From: Microstegium vimineum
Lineage: Eukaryota; Streptophyta; Magnoliopsida; Poales; Poaceae
Length of the DNA stretch: 64,000 bases
Direction of reading: 5' to 3'
Assembly: GCA_022036555.1 (NCBI GenBank)
Contig: CM039122.1
Coordinates: 6,732,517 to 6,796,516, forward strand
This document shows positions 34,248-46,000 of the stretch, piece by piece; position 1 is the stretch's first letter, and each line of letters begins with the position of its first letter. Position numbers and translations under genes: made by a program. The notes beneath the pieces were generated by a model. That model ran no database searches, was not told the origin of the DNA, and saw only the letters and a list, made by a program, of their open reading frames with translations.

Positions 34248-34412
34248 TTTAGTCCCACATCGGTAAGACGGTAACCTATCAGGCTACTCTTTTGGGTTGA
34301 GTTAGGCCCAAGGGCTGATATGTTGTGGGCTCCGGTGGACTTAGGCCCGAGGGATGCCGGTTCGTGAGCATAGCGAGCTGAGTCGAATTTTGTTGTGCAG
34401 CCTAACAGCAGT

Positions 34413-35395
34413 CACTACTACACAAATCTTTACCGCAACGGTCTAAACCGATTTACCGCAGCGGGCAGCAGCGTCCGCTTGCGCTGCCACGCTACGGTAA
34501 ATAAACGGTTAACCGCAGCGGGCAACCTAACGTGCCCGCTGCGGTAATTCTCGTTTACCGCAGCGGGCAAATTAGGATGCCCGCTGCGGTAAAGATTTTG
34601 AAAAAACAAAAAAAACTAGATAGGCCCGCCGAGCACATCCACGACCCCGACGAGCCCATCTAGGGTTCCTGCACTGCCGCCGCCACCACCGGTCGGATCC
34701 GGCCACCGCGCGCCCGCCAGATCCACCGCGTCCGCCTCGACCTCGCGCGCGGCGCGCACGTACATGCCGAGGCCACCACCACCGGCGGCGGCATGCTTCT
34801 TCTCCCGCCGCGACCGCGACCGCGAAAGGAAGTCACGGCCTGCTTCTTCTCCCGCCGCGTCGACGCGCCGCTGCATGGCCCGCGCCGCTCGGTGGCAGGG
34901 AGCGGCCCGCGCCGCAGCTCCGCGCTCCTGCGAGCCCCGCGCGCCGCACGCCCGCCGCAGCTCTCGGTGGCAGGGGAGCGCCCCGCGCCGCAGCTTCGCG
35001 CTCCTGCGAGCCCCGCGCGCTGCACGCCTGCAAGCCCCACGCACCGCCTGGCTGAGAGAGGGAGGCGCTCGGGAGGGAGAGAAAGAAGTGGGGGATGAGG
35101 TACCAAACCCTAACTCGCCGTATATATAGTAGAGTGTGTTAATGGGCCGGATTGTGCCTCGGCTGGCCTATTTGGGCTGCAGCATTTACTGCAGCGGGTA
35201 ACATAAGGCGTGCGCTGCGGTAAATAGATATTTACCGCAGCGGACATAAATAGGATATTTACCGTTGATTTACTGCAGCGGACACCTTAAGATGTATGTT
35301 GCTGTAAATCGTGACGATTACCGCAGCGGACGCTTAAGATGTTCGCTTCCGGGCTTCAAATACCAACGCTGCGGTAAATGAATCCTGTAGTAGTG
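34413..35395. mobile_element. CACTA MITE, 983 bp, TSD AGT
   Basis: Left end CACTACTACACAAATC and inverted right end CACTACTACAGGATTC; TSD AGT at 34410-34412 and 35396-35398. Both subterminal regions repeat a TTTACCGCAGCGGGCA motif and its complement many times (about 34450-34600 and 35185-35375). The core (about 34620-35100) is GC-rich and codes for nothing I recognise. It sits immediately beside the TRIM. Confidence 0.9.
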
Positions 35396-35520
35396 AGTTA
35401 TACTTGCAAAGCAAAGTTCTGCTGTAGACCACGCAAACGCAGTTGTGAACAACTTGCGAAATTGATTACTGGAGCATGCAGGGAAATCATCAGAAGGCAG
35501 TGGGTGGTTGGGGAGTGAGG

Positions 35521-35862
35521 GGGTGTTTGGTTGTCTGACTTATTTTTAGTCCCTTGTCACATCGGATGCTTAGTTCCCATTAAATAAATTAAATATAATT
35601 TATATTATAAAACTAATTACAGCGCCATGTAGTACTTCACGAGACGAATCTATTAAGCCTAATTTATTCATCATTAACATATGTTTACTGTAGCACCATA
35701 TTATCAAATCATAGACTATTTTATATCAATAGATTTGTTTCGCAAAATAGTTTTCGGCTGACAAATTAGTTTTATAAATAATCTATATTTAATACTCCTA
35801 ATTAGTATCTAAATATTCGATGTGACAAACACTTTTTTTAGTCCCTGTAACCAAACATACCC
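35521..35862. mobile_element. MITE with GGGTGTTTGGTT ends
   Basis: The left arm GGGTGTTTGGTT, TTTTTAGTCCC and TGTCACATCGGAT is repeated inverted at the right end as GGGTATGTTTGGTT, AGGGACTAAAAA and TGTCACATCGAAT. This extended inverted repeat is that of a widespread grass MITE. Internal TAATTAGTCT and TACTGTAGCACC-like blocks fit the same family. TSD not determined. Confidence 0.7.
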
Positions 35863-37715
35863 GGAGTCTCGCTCTTGCATTTTACTATTTCATTTCATAT
35901 AATCATAATCATTATATGTCCACGTGAGGTCATGCACAAAACTAATCGGAGTAGCTAGAGCTAGCTACGACAAGTTGATGATGTAACCTGGATATACACA
36001 ATTCGCATACCATCCAGCCACAACCAGAGACACGCCACCTACCGGTAGCAGTCGTGCTTTGAAAATCCAGACAGCTTGGACTTTTTTTTCCTTGTCTTTC
36101 TCGATCTCTGTGCTGGCCTGCTGGGACTGAGAGAGCTTCAGACTGGGCACATTCTCACCGAAAACCGAACACCGAACAGAAACAGAACCAAAATGTCGGT
36201 TTTTCGGTTCCGTTTCAAATTTTGTACTGTTTGGTACTCGGTTTCGGTTTCTATTCAACTGAACCGATGTACCGAATAATCGAAATTAGGCCTCTATATT
36301 CTATCGCAAGCAAGAAACTCAGCCCACGAGCAGCAGCCATCCAGCCCAGTTGGCCCACCATGACACCACTCCACGGCCGACTCCCCTCTCCCTCTCCAAG
36401 TCTCTTCTCGAGTCCTCTCCTAACCCTAAGTCCCTAACCCAGCGTCCCAGGCTCCTAGTCGGCGGAGTGAAGGCGACGGCGCTGCGCACTCGATAGTCCG
36501 GCACCCCGCACCTAGGCGTGCGTCCGCGCGAGGCAGCGGGCAGCGGCGGGCGGCGCGAGGCAGCGGGCTTCTCAGTTCTGAATCTTGTGCTTTTATCTGT
36601 CATCGGTTTCCTCGGGTTAAACCGAAAAACTGAACTACAAAATCGAAACCGAAATTGACGGTTTCTGAATTTTTTACAAACCGATCGGTGCTCATTTGCT
36701 AAAACCGAAGAAAGCAAACCAAAATATCGGTTTAAACCGAACGCTTAGGATGAGAGAGCGCTAGCATCTGGGACAGTGGGACGGAAATCCAAGGCAGCGC
36801 TAGCGTGTGGTTCCGTTCCGTTCCGTTCCCAATAACCTCCCGTACGTCCCACTCGACGCACATGCGAGCATCCGGCGACGTGACTGTTTCCGAATCTCAC
36901 TCAGGTCCGGCCGGTCAGGGGAATAGTACAGCTGCAGCCTGCACAATTGACACGAGGAGGGGCCCGGGGATGTATCCGCATGAAGATGCCGCCATGCACG
37001 ACGTCCGTCCGGTGTGTACGCGCATGCGCCGCAGGCTGGTACTTCCAAGTTCGGATCCACCCGTTTTCCATTCCCTGTCCGCCCCGGCCCGGCTCATCAT
37101 CAGCTCGCTCCTTCCGGCGGAACAGGTGAAAGAGCATGCATGCATCAGCGCTAGCGATCGAGCGGGTAAAACGCGGCACTGGCAGCAGTAGTACGTAGTA
37201 GGATCGAGTTGGCAGGGGAAAGACGTGATGCGCTAGCTCCCTTCAATTCCCTTCCCTAGAGTCATGCATTGACTAGTTTACTTCGACGGCGTGGCCAAAA
37301 TGCCTAACGTGTACCTATGGTCATTCATTCATTGGCCTGCCGCATTGCATTGCAGATTTGCAGTTGAGTGGTGAAGACCAAGACCGGAGACTGACTGACT
37401 GATTGACCGGCGGATGGCCGTCTTGTTTGAGCAAATGGATAGATCCTCCAGGTGTGGATGACGGAATTGAGATGCATGCTGGCGGCTATCAAATTAATTT
37501 GTCAATAGGCTGCTCTCAAGAGAATACTGGAAGGAGAGTGTACCGTAGAACTTGCATATCAATAGTCTGTCCATTTCGATTTGGGTTCTTGGGAATCTTT
37601 GTGTTTGACTTGTTGGCTATATGCGAAGGAATACTGCTCCGTGCATTGGTTTTCTTCTTCAACATTTGGACATTCGTTCGTTCGTTCCTCCTCCTCGAGA
37701 AGACAAGTCCCCTTA
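35863..37715. other. Intergenic; AACCGA-rich arms around a GC-rich core at 36140-36750
   Basis: Between about 36160 and 36280, and again 36600-36750, the DNA is packed with CCGAAAACCGAAC and CGGTTT motifs on both strands, around a GC-rich core with leader-like DNA (36340-36580). This looks like a foldback or hAT-derived element, but I found no exact ends. The rest (36800-37715) is anonymous, with GC-rich patches and no gene. Confidence 0.4.
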
Positions 37716-38355
37716 GACCAGTCTCAATGACAAGTTTCATCTCGTATTTTTCGACACGTAAAACATTAATATGACACTAGGCTCTCTCTCTCAATATAAG
37801 TTTCATAGCCAATTTCATATCTTATTTTATCATTCATGGGTTCCATATGTCCCAATCACATTTTAGTGTCATTTTGTGATAAAATAAATTGAGTTCTCAA
37901 TGGGAGTTTCACACGATTACCAACGTATTGGTAACAACGCTGATAAGTTTCATCCCCATGAAACTTTCCCATTCTCTCTTCTCTTTGTTTCATGCAAAGA
38001 TTCTCTTTTTACTGATGTGACACCCTAATAAATGTCTATGACACCCCTATGAAATCTCCATTGAGTCTCAATGGCGGTGTCATTTGGGTTTCATACGCAT
38101 TAAATATGTTGTCACATAGGCACTTTTGATGACATGACAGTGTATTTAAGAAGAGAGAAAATAAATGAGTGTCATGAGGATGACACTCTCTTGGCACGAA
38201 TATCAACTCTCTATAAGTCTTGGAATTAAATGGCTATGAAACTATAGAATGAAACTCTCCACTGAGAGTGAGTGTTTCATCCAAGTTCCATTTCATTTTT
38301 GTATGACATAGCAGTCTTGCAAACAACCCCGTGAAACTCTCCATTGAGACTGGTC
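37716..38355. mobile_element. MITE with GACCAGTCTCAATG ends, possibly two joined copies
   Basis: Left end GACCAGTCTCAATGACAAG and inverted right end GACCAGTCTCAATGGAGAG match over 14 bp and beyond. Flanks are TTA and GTA, an imperfect Tourist-like TSD. A third terminus-like block CCATTGAGTCTCAATGG sits at about 38062-38078, suggesting two elements fused end to end. Same family as 31922-32336. Confidence 0.68.
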
Positions 38356-39262
38356 GTAGGCCATTTTCAACGCGGCAATATATGGCTAGTGGCAGGGACA
38401 AAGACGGGGGTGGGGAGGGCTCCTTATGAATTTGATTTTTTTACTAAATTTTTTAAAATTCAAATAAAATTTAAACTAATGGTCTCGCTAACATTTAGAA
38501 AACAACTTTCTGAGTGTTCGCAAAAAAAAGAAAACAACTTTCTGATAGACTCCGTTCATGGCTCAACATCCACATTCGCACGTACTATACTCCATATCCA
38601 GATCAGTGCAACCACCAGTGGTTTCACGGGTGGTTCGTCTAACCAAAAGCTAAAGCACGTGGCTAAGTCATGTGTTGAAGCTGAAGAAACGTTTGGACCC
38701 TCCTTCATGCATGTACTGATACCGAAGAAATACTAAGGTTTTTGACGATGGATCATATGGGACGAGGTCAGAGTTGGTGGAGCACTTTTTTTTTTTTTGG
38801 CTCCCCTGTCTGGAAAGCTAACATCTGGCGTGGCTCGATATACGCACGTGCAAACACCAAATCCAAGTCAAAAGCGAATACGCATTTGTCAGAAAAAGGA
38901 AAAAAGTCAAAGCGAATACGCATGGCGGACTATTCCCCTCCAATGTCCACGACGCTAAGGCTCATGCAATCGCTCGCAGCAGTCGCAGGCTCATCAATCT
39001 GAGTCGCACGACGTACGGTGGCCGGCCGGCCGGTCGGTCGGTCGCCGGTGCATGCATGCATGCCCCGACGACTTTTCCTTGATTCGATCGCCTGGTCCTC
39101 CCGATCTATCCATTTCGGCCGGGAGGTGCGCGCGGCTTCAAGAAAAGTCACTCTAATTAAACAGAAATTAAACCGTGCGGAGTGCACCGCTGATATGACT
39201 TGAGGTGATTATGATACATGCAGCCAGCGTTGTACGAGACTACGAGGACCGACGATCGGCTA
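38356..39262. other. Intergenic with GGCC/GGTC repeat
   Basis: AT-rich then mixed DNA. A (GGCC)n/(GGTC)n run stands at about 39018-39043, followed by GCATGCATGCATGC. No gene or element recognised. Confidence 0.4.
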
Positions 39263-39780
39263 TATATATTTTGGAAAAAGTCCAAATAAACCCCTGAGGT
39301 ATCATAGATAGTCTACTTAACACCTCAACCTATAAAACCGGATATCCAACACATTAAACTTTACAAAATCAATCATTTTACCCTCTGGCTGGTTTTGGAC
39401 ACCTCGTTTTGACTATGTTGCGTTGGTTTTGCCTACGTGGCAGTCCAACTTGGCAGGCAGTGACACGGTGGTTGCGGGACCCAGCTGTCAGTCGGCCCTT
39501 CCCCTCTCTCTGTCCACACATTCTCTCACTAACAGGAGGTCCCCACTCGTCATCCTCAACCTCCAGCTCCATCTCCTACCTCAACTACACCCTACAGCTA
39601 GATGACACTGTCGAGCTCCTCGTCCTCAACGACAACCCCGCTGCAGTGCACACCACGTCGTCCTTGGACGCCGCCCTCGCGCCGCCGATGTCCCCGGTGT
39701 CCGCGAAGGGGTCGAACGGCGAGAGCAGGCCGCCTCCGATGTCGACCGCCGCCGATCCAGGCATGAACTAGTCGCCCTCC

Positions 39781-40182
39781 TCACCCTCGCGTCCACGTGG
39801 GGGCGGCAGGTTGCTTCTTCCCGGCCGGGAGCAGGTACTTCTCCTTGGACGACGCGCGAGCCTTGCCCTTGCCGCCAATGCTCTTCCTAGTTCTGCCGAC
39901 CTTCGCCGATGTGGACGACTTTGCGCGTACGACGACGGACCCGACTTCCTACTCCTCGTCGGAAGAGTAGTCGTAGTTCGCCAATCCCCACCCTAGCAAT
40001 GCGAGGCCCACCACCAGCGACCACGCCTTCTTGGCGGTCTTGGTCTTCACCTCGAATGGCGCCACGCCACTGGCCTCCAACTTGGACGACCACGCGGCTT
40101 CGGCTTTGGTTGCCTAGGTTTTGGGGATTCTTGCGCTAGAGGTCGCTGGGATCTTCTTGTTGCTGGCGTTCTTTGTTTGCAT
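39781..40182 (-). pseudogene. Captured gene fragment in the Pack-MULE
   Basis: On the minus strand an ATG at 40180-40182 opens a frame that keeps protein-like composition for about 134 codons but holds two in-frame stops: one after residue 22 and one at 39949-39951. A third at 39781-39783 ends it. The middle part contains a hydrophobic, possibly membrane-spanning stretch AWSLVVGLALLGWGLANYDY followed by SSDEE. The C-terminal part is basic (GRTRKSIGGKGKARASSKEK). I do not recognise the family. Similar frame quality across all stops argues for a once-coding host exon. Confidence 0.5.
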
Positions 40183-40329
40183 TGTGCTCTGGACGGGGGT
40201 TGCAGCGCGGATTTATACGCTACTCCTGGAAACGAAAGTTGAGTCGGCGTCGGGGACGAGAGGCAGTTCTGCCGTGTGCGGGTGGATCGTGGCCGTGTGA
40301 TGTCACATTAAAGGTCCCTGATCCGGCGG

Positions 40330-40562
40330 CAGTGGCGGATGCAGGGGGGCTGGGGGTGCAGCCCCCCCCCCTAAGGCCTCATTTGTCTACTAGATTTGTA
40401 TAAAATTTACTCATTTCTCCATAAAATCTCTATAAAATTCACCAAAATCTTCAAAAAAAATCTTGACATGAACGTAGATAGTAAGTATTAGTCCTAAATT
40501 TTCATTGTCAATCATCATATTTATTACTTAGCCCCCCTGATAGCATCATGGATCTGCCACTG
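40330..40562. mobile_element. hAT MITE inside the Pack-MULE, TSD TCCGGCGG
   Basis: The left end CAGTGGCGGATGCAG and the inverted right end CAGTGGCAGATCCATG form the TIR. A perfect 8-bp TSD TCCGGCGG lies at 40322-40329 and 40563-40570. CAGTGGCGGA ends are typical of a hAT family in grasses. It inserted into the Pack-MULE's cargo. Confidence 0.9.
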
Positions 40563-40938
40563 TCCGGCGGAACAAAACTTGGCCACGGTCTCTCGATCCC
40601 AGATCATTATCCGATATGGACAGATTGAGCAATGTTGTGCTAGTATGAGATGGAGCTGGATGTTGGGGATGACGAGTGGGGACCACCTGTTAGTGAGAGA
40701 AGGTGTGGACAGAGAGAGGGGAAAGGGCCGTCTGACAGCTGGGCCCTACAGCCACTGTGTCACTGTCTGTCAAGTTGGAGCGCCACGTAGGTAAAACCAG
40801 GTGTCCAAAACCTGCCAGGGGATAAAATGATTGGTTTTACAAAGTTTAATGGGCTAGATATCCAGTTTTATAGGTTGAGGTGTTAAGTAGATCACCCATG
40901 ATACGTCACGTGTTATTTAGACTTTTTCCTATATATTT

Positions 40939-43014
40939 TTCAAGCTTGCAAGTTGGCCTTGCACGCTCACGGCGCGCGCCTGGGAACGGGATCGTCGATC
41001 GGAATTAGGATTACAAGGAGTATCAGACATGCTAACTGGGAAATGCAGATGCATGATATCTCTAACATAAACATAGCAGTGGCAAGTTTAGCCAGGTATT
41101 GACAATGCCTATAACTAATACATAGCAGCGGTTTGGCCAGGCAGTGCTAACTTGACGCAAGCAGTGGATGGTCTCTAGTCATCTGTAAAGCTGTTCAGGA
41201 GTGTCGGTAGCACTATTTGACCCTGTGAACCTTAGTTATACCAAATTACGTTATTATATCTGCATGAATAAATTAGGAAAGGTCATAAACTAGGAAAGGT
41301 CATTTGTTTCAGGAGTAATATTGAAGGTAAAAAATTTAATATAGCTTGGCATGCCTAGTTATGTTTGGTGAAACCCTATAACCGAGCCTTTTCCAAGTGC
41401 GAGGTTTTTTGTGGCCATGTAATACCTGCAATTGGGATGCAAATTCAAATCTCTAAGTGATTAAAGAAGGAAGCTATGAGGGGAGAGGTTAGAAAATGAG
41501 CAAATATGGCGCAAGAAACGATCTGTATAGACTCTCAAAGAGACAGATAAGCCAAAAACATATAATCAGTATATTAGAAAAATATAAAGAATTTGGTTTT
41601 CATAGAGATAGGTTGTGCAAGAAACATTTAGGTATTTGGTTAAGAAACCACAAAAAAAATCATAAACAGATGACAATGTCTGACCACAAAGCAAAGTGGG
41701 CAATTTTTTTTTACTTTCAAACTTAACCTGTGCAAAGTATAATTTATTGAATAATAGAGGCTAATTTTGTTGAGCTCTGTGAGTAGTCATAGATAGGAAT
41801 GAGACAGATATTAAAAAAACATCATCAGCTTCTTCGTTGTGCAATTTGCTGAGTGAACGCCTTGGGAGAATAATGTAGAGAGGCATACCAAACTATTTAT
41901 GTGGGCATGAAATGAGCCTGTCGTGAATATAAGGGTGCAGATGCATGACCTACATAGTTGGATAAGAGCAGATGACAGGAGGACTCCATTGAGACTGTCA
42001 ATAATGCCATCAACTTATTAGTGACCTGGTGATCACTGCATTGAAGAAAGTAGACTAAAGCAACTGGAGGCAATATTGAGAAATCTGATACTTTGTTGGC
42101 CTATACAATTATGAAATATTGAGACCAAGTAGAATATGCAAAAAAAAAAAAAAAGATCAGGTTAACATATGGGACCATATAGCCTATAATTGTAAAACTA
42201 AAAATTGGTTTTTAACCTGCATACTTTGGATTATATACTTTTCTTTTAAATGTTTTTTTGACACCATGTCTTTTAAATGTTGTTTTCACTATTTTGTATG
42301 CAAGCGTGCATCTATGCAAATGAGCTGACCTGAACATTCCATAATGGAAAAGAATATTTCACAATGAGAGCAACTAAGATATGAATAAGTTAGTATCATT
42401 ACAGTCTAAAAAAACTAACAGCAAAATTTTATTTGCAGAAACATTCAGTAAGGCTACATTCTTTCCTATTAAAAAAATCTTAAGAAACATTTTACTGATC
42501 AATCAACATTAACATGAGAACCTAAGAAAAATTAATAGACTCTAACTCGACTTTGTATGAAGAAGATGAAGGTCCCATAATTATGTAGCATTTTTAGTGT
42601 GATTAGTAAATGGAACTTAAATATATTATGTGGCAAAAGTCATTGGTCCAAGCCCCAAACAAGTATGACGTAGTGAACAACAATACAACTTTTGTCAAAA
42701 CTAAAATAGTAGTAATCAAGTAGAGTATAGGTAAGTGAAAGTACCAGGTCTCTTGTGGTTTTATAAAAAAAAACATAGTGGACAGCATAACAAAATTACA
42801 TAGGCACATAGCCTGTTCTGAAATTGGATAGGTCAACACCTGCAGAACCTGTCAATGTGAATCTGCTCAAAATGGAAAACAGGCATCTATCAAATTTAAA
42901 GGTAAGTAACTAATAACTAATTTAGTCAGAGTTGAAGAAGGTAGATGGCCTGGAAATCCTAGCAGTCCTGGCTGGCAGCTCCTTACTTGGTTGTTTGTTT
43001 GTTTTCCCTGACCC
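40939..43014. other. Intergenic, AT-rich, nothing recognised
   Basis: About 2 kb of AT-rich DNA. A plus-strand ORF at 41496-41726 (76 codons, lysine-rich) has no family signature. No terminal repeats, LTR or RNA gene visible. Confidence 0.4.
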
Positions 43015-43019
43015 TGCAT

Positions 43020-46000
43020 TGTCACACCCGGTTTTAAGAACAAAACCAGATTTACACCATATGTGAGCCCAGAAAGTCAAATCTCACATATAGTCACAAA
43101 TTAAGGAAGTATCAAAAGACAATACTTAAATACATAACATATAAGGTCAAAGGATAACCTCAACACAGTAAACAGCGGAAAGACGACTCCGAACTTCAGG
43201 CGAAAGCTCTGACTTCACAGGGACAACTGACTGGTTGATCACAAGCCTAACTCCTTTAACTCTTGCTCTTTGCAATCTGATATGGTTGATAAGGCAAGGG
43301 TGAGCACTTAAAGTACTCAGCAAGAATAACACAGGGTTATGAAGCTCAAAAAGCTGACACTGGCTTACTGCGGTTGCTTTTAACTTGGTCAAGTTTTAAC
43401 CATAATTAGCTTTAGTTATGCTTAACCCAGTAGGTAACTACATGATCATTAATGAAACAATCTCATATATCATATCTCCAAACTAACCATCATAAGTTGT
43501 TCAACAACATGAGTATCTAACACTGTGAGTTTTCCAGGCCGCTCGTGACCGTGAGCACGACTATCATGATAGATTTACACTCTGCAGAGGTTATACACTT
43601 TACCCACAAGCCGTGTAGCCCATATGCCCGGGTTTACAACTCCCAAAACACTTCCGAAGTGAGCGGGCAGAGTACACTATGAAGTCTTTCAAAAGTCTTC
43701 CCAACATGTTGACAGACCCTACGGACCCAAGGGCAAGGGGTATGTAAAGCCCCTACTCGATGGTACCCTCCCAAAGCGGTAACCACCCTAGGACATGCCC
43801 TACAACCAGCTCGGCAATGGTGCCTTTCACGAACTGCCAACATGCTAGTACGAATCTTCATACTTGACTAAAGCCAGAGCCATTATAGCACTCATGGTTG
43901 TATTTAAGTCCCAGCTTTTGCCCTACAGTGGGGTCATATTCCATGTTGCTATAAAAGCCAATTTTATCTCATTGTTGCATATATCATTGATCAATATTCG
44001 ATTCAATATTCATCATGTAAAGAATAGCAGAGCTACCCAAATGCATAGAAACACATGGTGACAAGGTACAAGGTAACAAGCTATGGTATAGATCTAAATA
44101 GGAATCAATTTAGACACATGCAATGTGATTAGATGAATTAAAGTGAATAGGTAATAAGGATGATCCCATGTTAAACTTGTCTTAAACTCTTAGATCCTTT
44201 CTTCACTTGATTCTCGATCTTCCGATGACTTCTTCTTGATCTCCACGTAAATCTCACCGATTGGACAAGATCATAAACACCACACAAACATCTGGCAATC
44301 ATACAAAGCATACAATATATCTACTTTAGAACAATACACCAATCAATGAAAAAGATTTAAAAGAAGTCTACGTATTGCTACGATCACGCAGACGCGAGAA
44401 TCACGCTAATCGGATCTATAAAGGAAAAGAAACATCTACCGAAGATTAGCTTTTATAAGATAATTAAACTTCATTTATTTTATTTAAAAAGCATATATTG
44501 GATACTTCAGAGAAATACCCAAATTAAATTAAGTCACATTACTTTGCTTTGTAAAAACAAGATTAAACTAAGTATGTTTTGTTTTATGAAAAGCCGAGGT
44601 GGAAAACCCTAATTGATTTTAAATTGGAAAACCATTGATTATATAGATTAATCAATTATCAGTTTATTTCAGAGAATAAAACATATTTAATATTGTTACT
44701 AACAGGTAGATCTTATTGTTACGAAACCAACGCAACTCGAACAGGACAAAACGGATCTAAAACGAAGAAACTAGAGATTAAACAAGATTTTGAAAAGGGC
44801 AAGATTAAAGCTTTAAAAGAATTAATTTACTTTGATTTTCAAAAGTAATTAACATAGATGAAAACTATACTACTGGATAGAGCATAAAACTACGAATCTA
44901 ACACAACTTGAACGGATCGATTTGGATTAAAAACAAAGAAGTTATAGGGTTTTGAAATCGGATGGCAAATCTGTAAATAGGGATTTTCATTTAAATCCGA
45001 ATTAAACAGATCTAAAAAGAGAATATGTTTTCCAGAGGGGAAAACGTAAAGCTGGAAACCGCTTTGGACGACGGGTTGAGAGTCAGAGAACCCGAGGGTC
45101 TCTTTAGCAAAACTACCACCCGAAGGGGTATCTTTGATCTGTGGTCGTCGGATCTGATCTGATCGGTTCAGATTAGAAGAGGGGAGAGAGGAGGGCGGTG
45201 CGGCGCCGGAGCAGAGTGGAGGACGGCGGCGCCATGGCCGGCCCGAGGCGGTGCTCGCCGGCGGGGGTCGATCAGGGGCTCCAGTGCTCGGTTTTCCTCT
45301 CCGAGGGCACCGGGAGAAAGAGGAGAGGGAGGCGAGCTCGCCTAGGAGTTCAGAGGGGCTCGAGGACGGTCGGGAAGGGCCGACGGCACAGTACAGCTGC
45401 GGCGGAGGTCCTGCACACGGCGGCGCGAGGTGATCTCGAGCTAGGGTGCTCGGTTTCGCATGGGATTTGGTCGGGGAGCAAGAGGATGAAGCCGCGAACT
45501 CACCTAGGGCTCTGGCAGGGCTCGATCGAGGGCGGAGGACGGCCGTCGACGGTGAACAGCGGCGGCGGTTTCCTGCAGAGCGGCGGCGGGGTCAAACCGA
45601 GCGCAAAGGAGAGGGGAAAAGGAAGGGGAAAGACGTTCTGCACGTACGCGAAGGCGATGCGAGGGTCGGAGAGGTTTACCGCGGCTGGAGTTGCGCGGAA
45701 CGGCGGTGGGGGAGCTCTGCGCGGCGGCGGAGCTCTGCTCGGCGACGCTGCTGCGATTGCAAGGCGATGCGGTGGGAGAAAAACGGCGCGGGGCGGTTGC
45801 TATTTATGGCGGCCGAGGACAGAGTCCCACGCGGCTACGACGCGTGCGCGGACGTCGCGTGGCGGTTGCGGACTCGGCGGCGCGCGGCGTGTCCGGCTCG
45901 GACTCAAGGAAGGAGAAGGGAGAGGGGCTGACACGCGGGCCCGTGCTGTCAGCCGCACAAGGGAGGAGGAGAGGGACGCGGGCGCGGGCGAGCTGGGCCG

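Larger units (their letters stand above)
33438..34407 (+). mobile_element. TRIM-type LTR element with an insertion in its 5' LTR
   Basis: The 3' LTR is 34241-34407 (167 bp), starting TGTTGGGTTTAGTCCCACAT and ending CAGCCTAACA. The 5' LTR starts at 33438 with a near-identical sequence and ends at 33966 in CACCTTAACA, but about 360 bp of gag-like DNA (about 33467-33831) separate its halves. A primer site TGGTATCGGAGTCC follows at 33969, and a purine tract GACGGGGGAGA precedes the 3' LTR. Flanks GTAGT (33433-33437) and GCAGT (34408-34412) look like a TSD with one change. Such short LTRs and a non-coding core define TRIMs. Confidence 0.78.
39272..40929. mobile_element. Pack-MULE (Mutator-like element with captured gene DNA)
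   Basis: The outer about 285 bp on the left (39272-39557) and about 265 bp on the right (40665-40929) are inverted copies, starting GGAAAAAGTC and ending at GTCCCCACTCGTCATCC. A 9-bp direct repeat TATATATTT flanks them (39263-39271 and 40930-40938), the Mutator TSD length. No transposase is present; the GC-rich interior carries a gene fragment in minus orientation and a hAT MITE. Long TIRs, 9-bp TSD and gene cargo define a Pack-MULE. Confidence 0.9.

Noticed and set aside
34616..35129. GC-rich ORFs of 100-148 codons
   Set aside because: Core of a CACTA MITE; Ala/Arg-rich in all frames, produced by repeated GCCCCGCGCG motifs.
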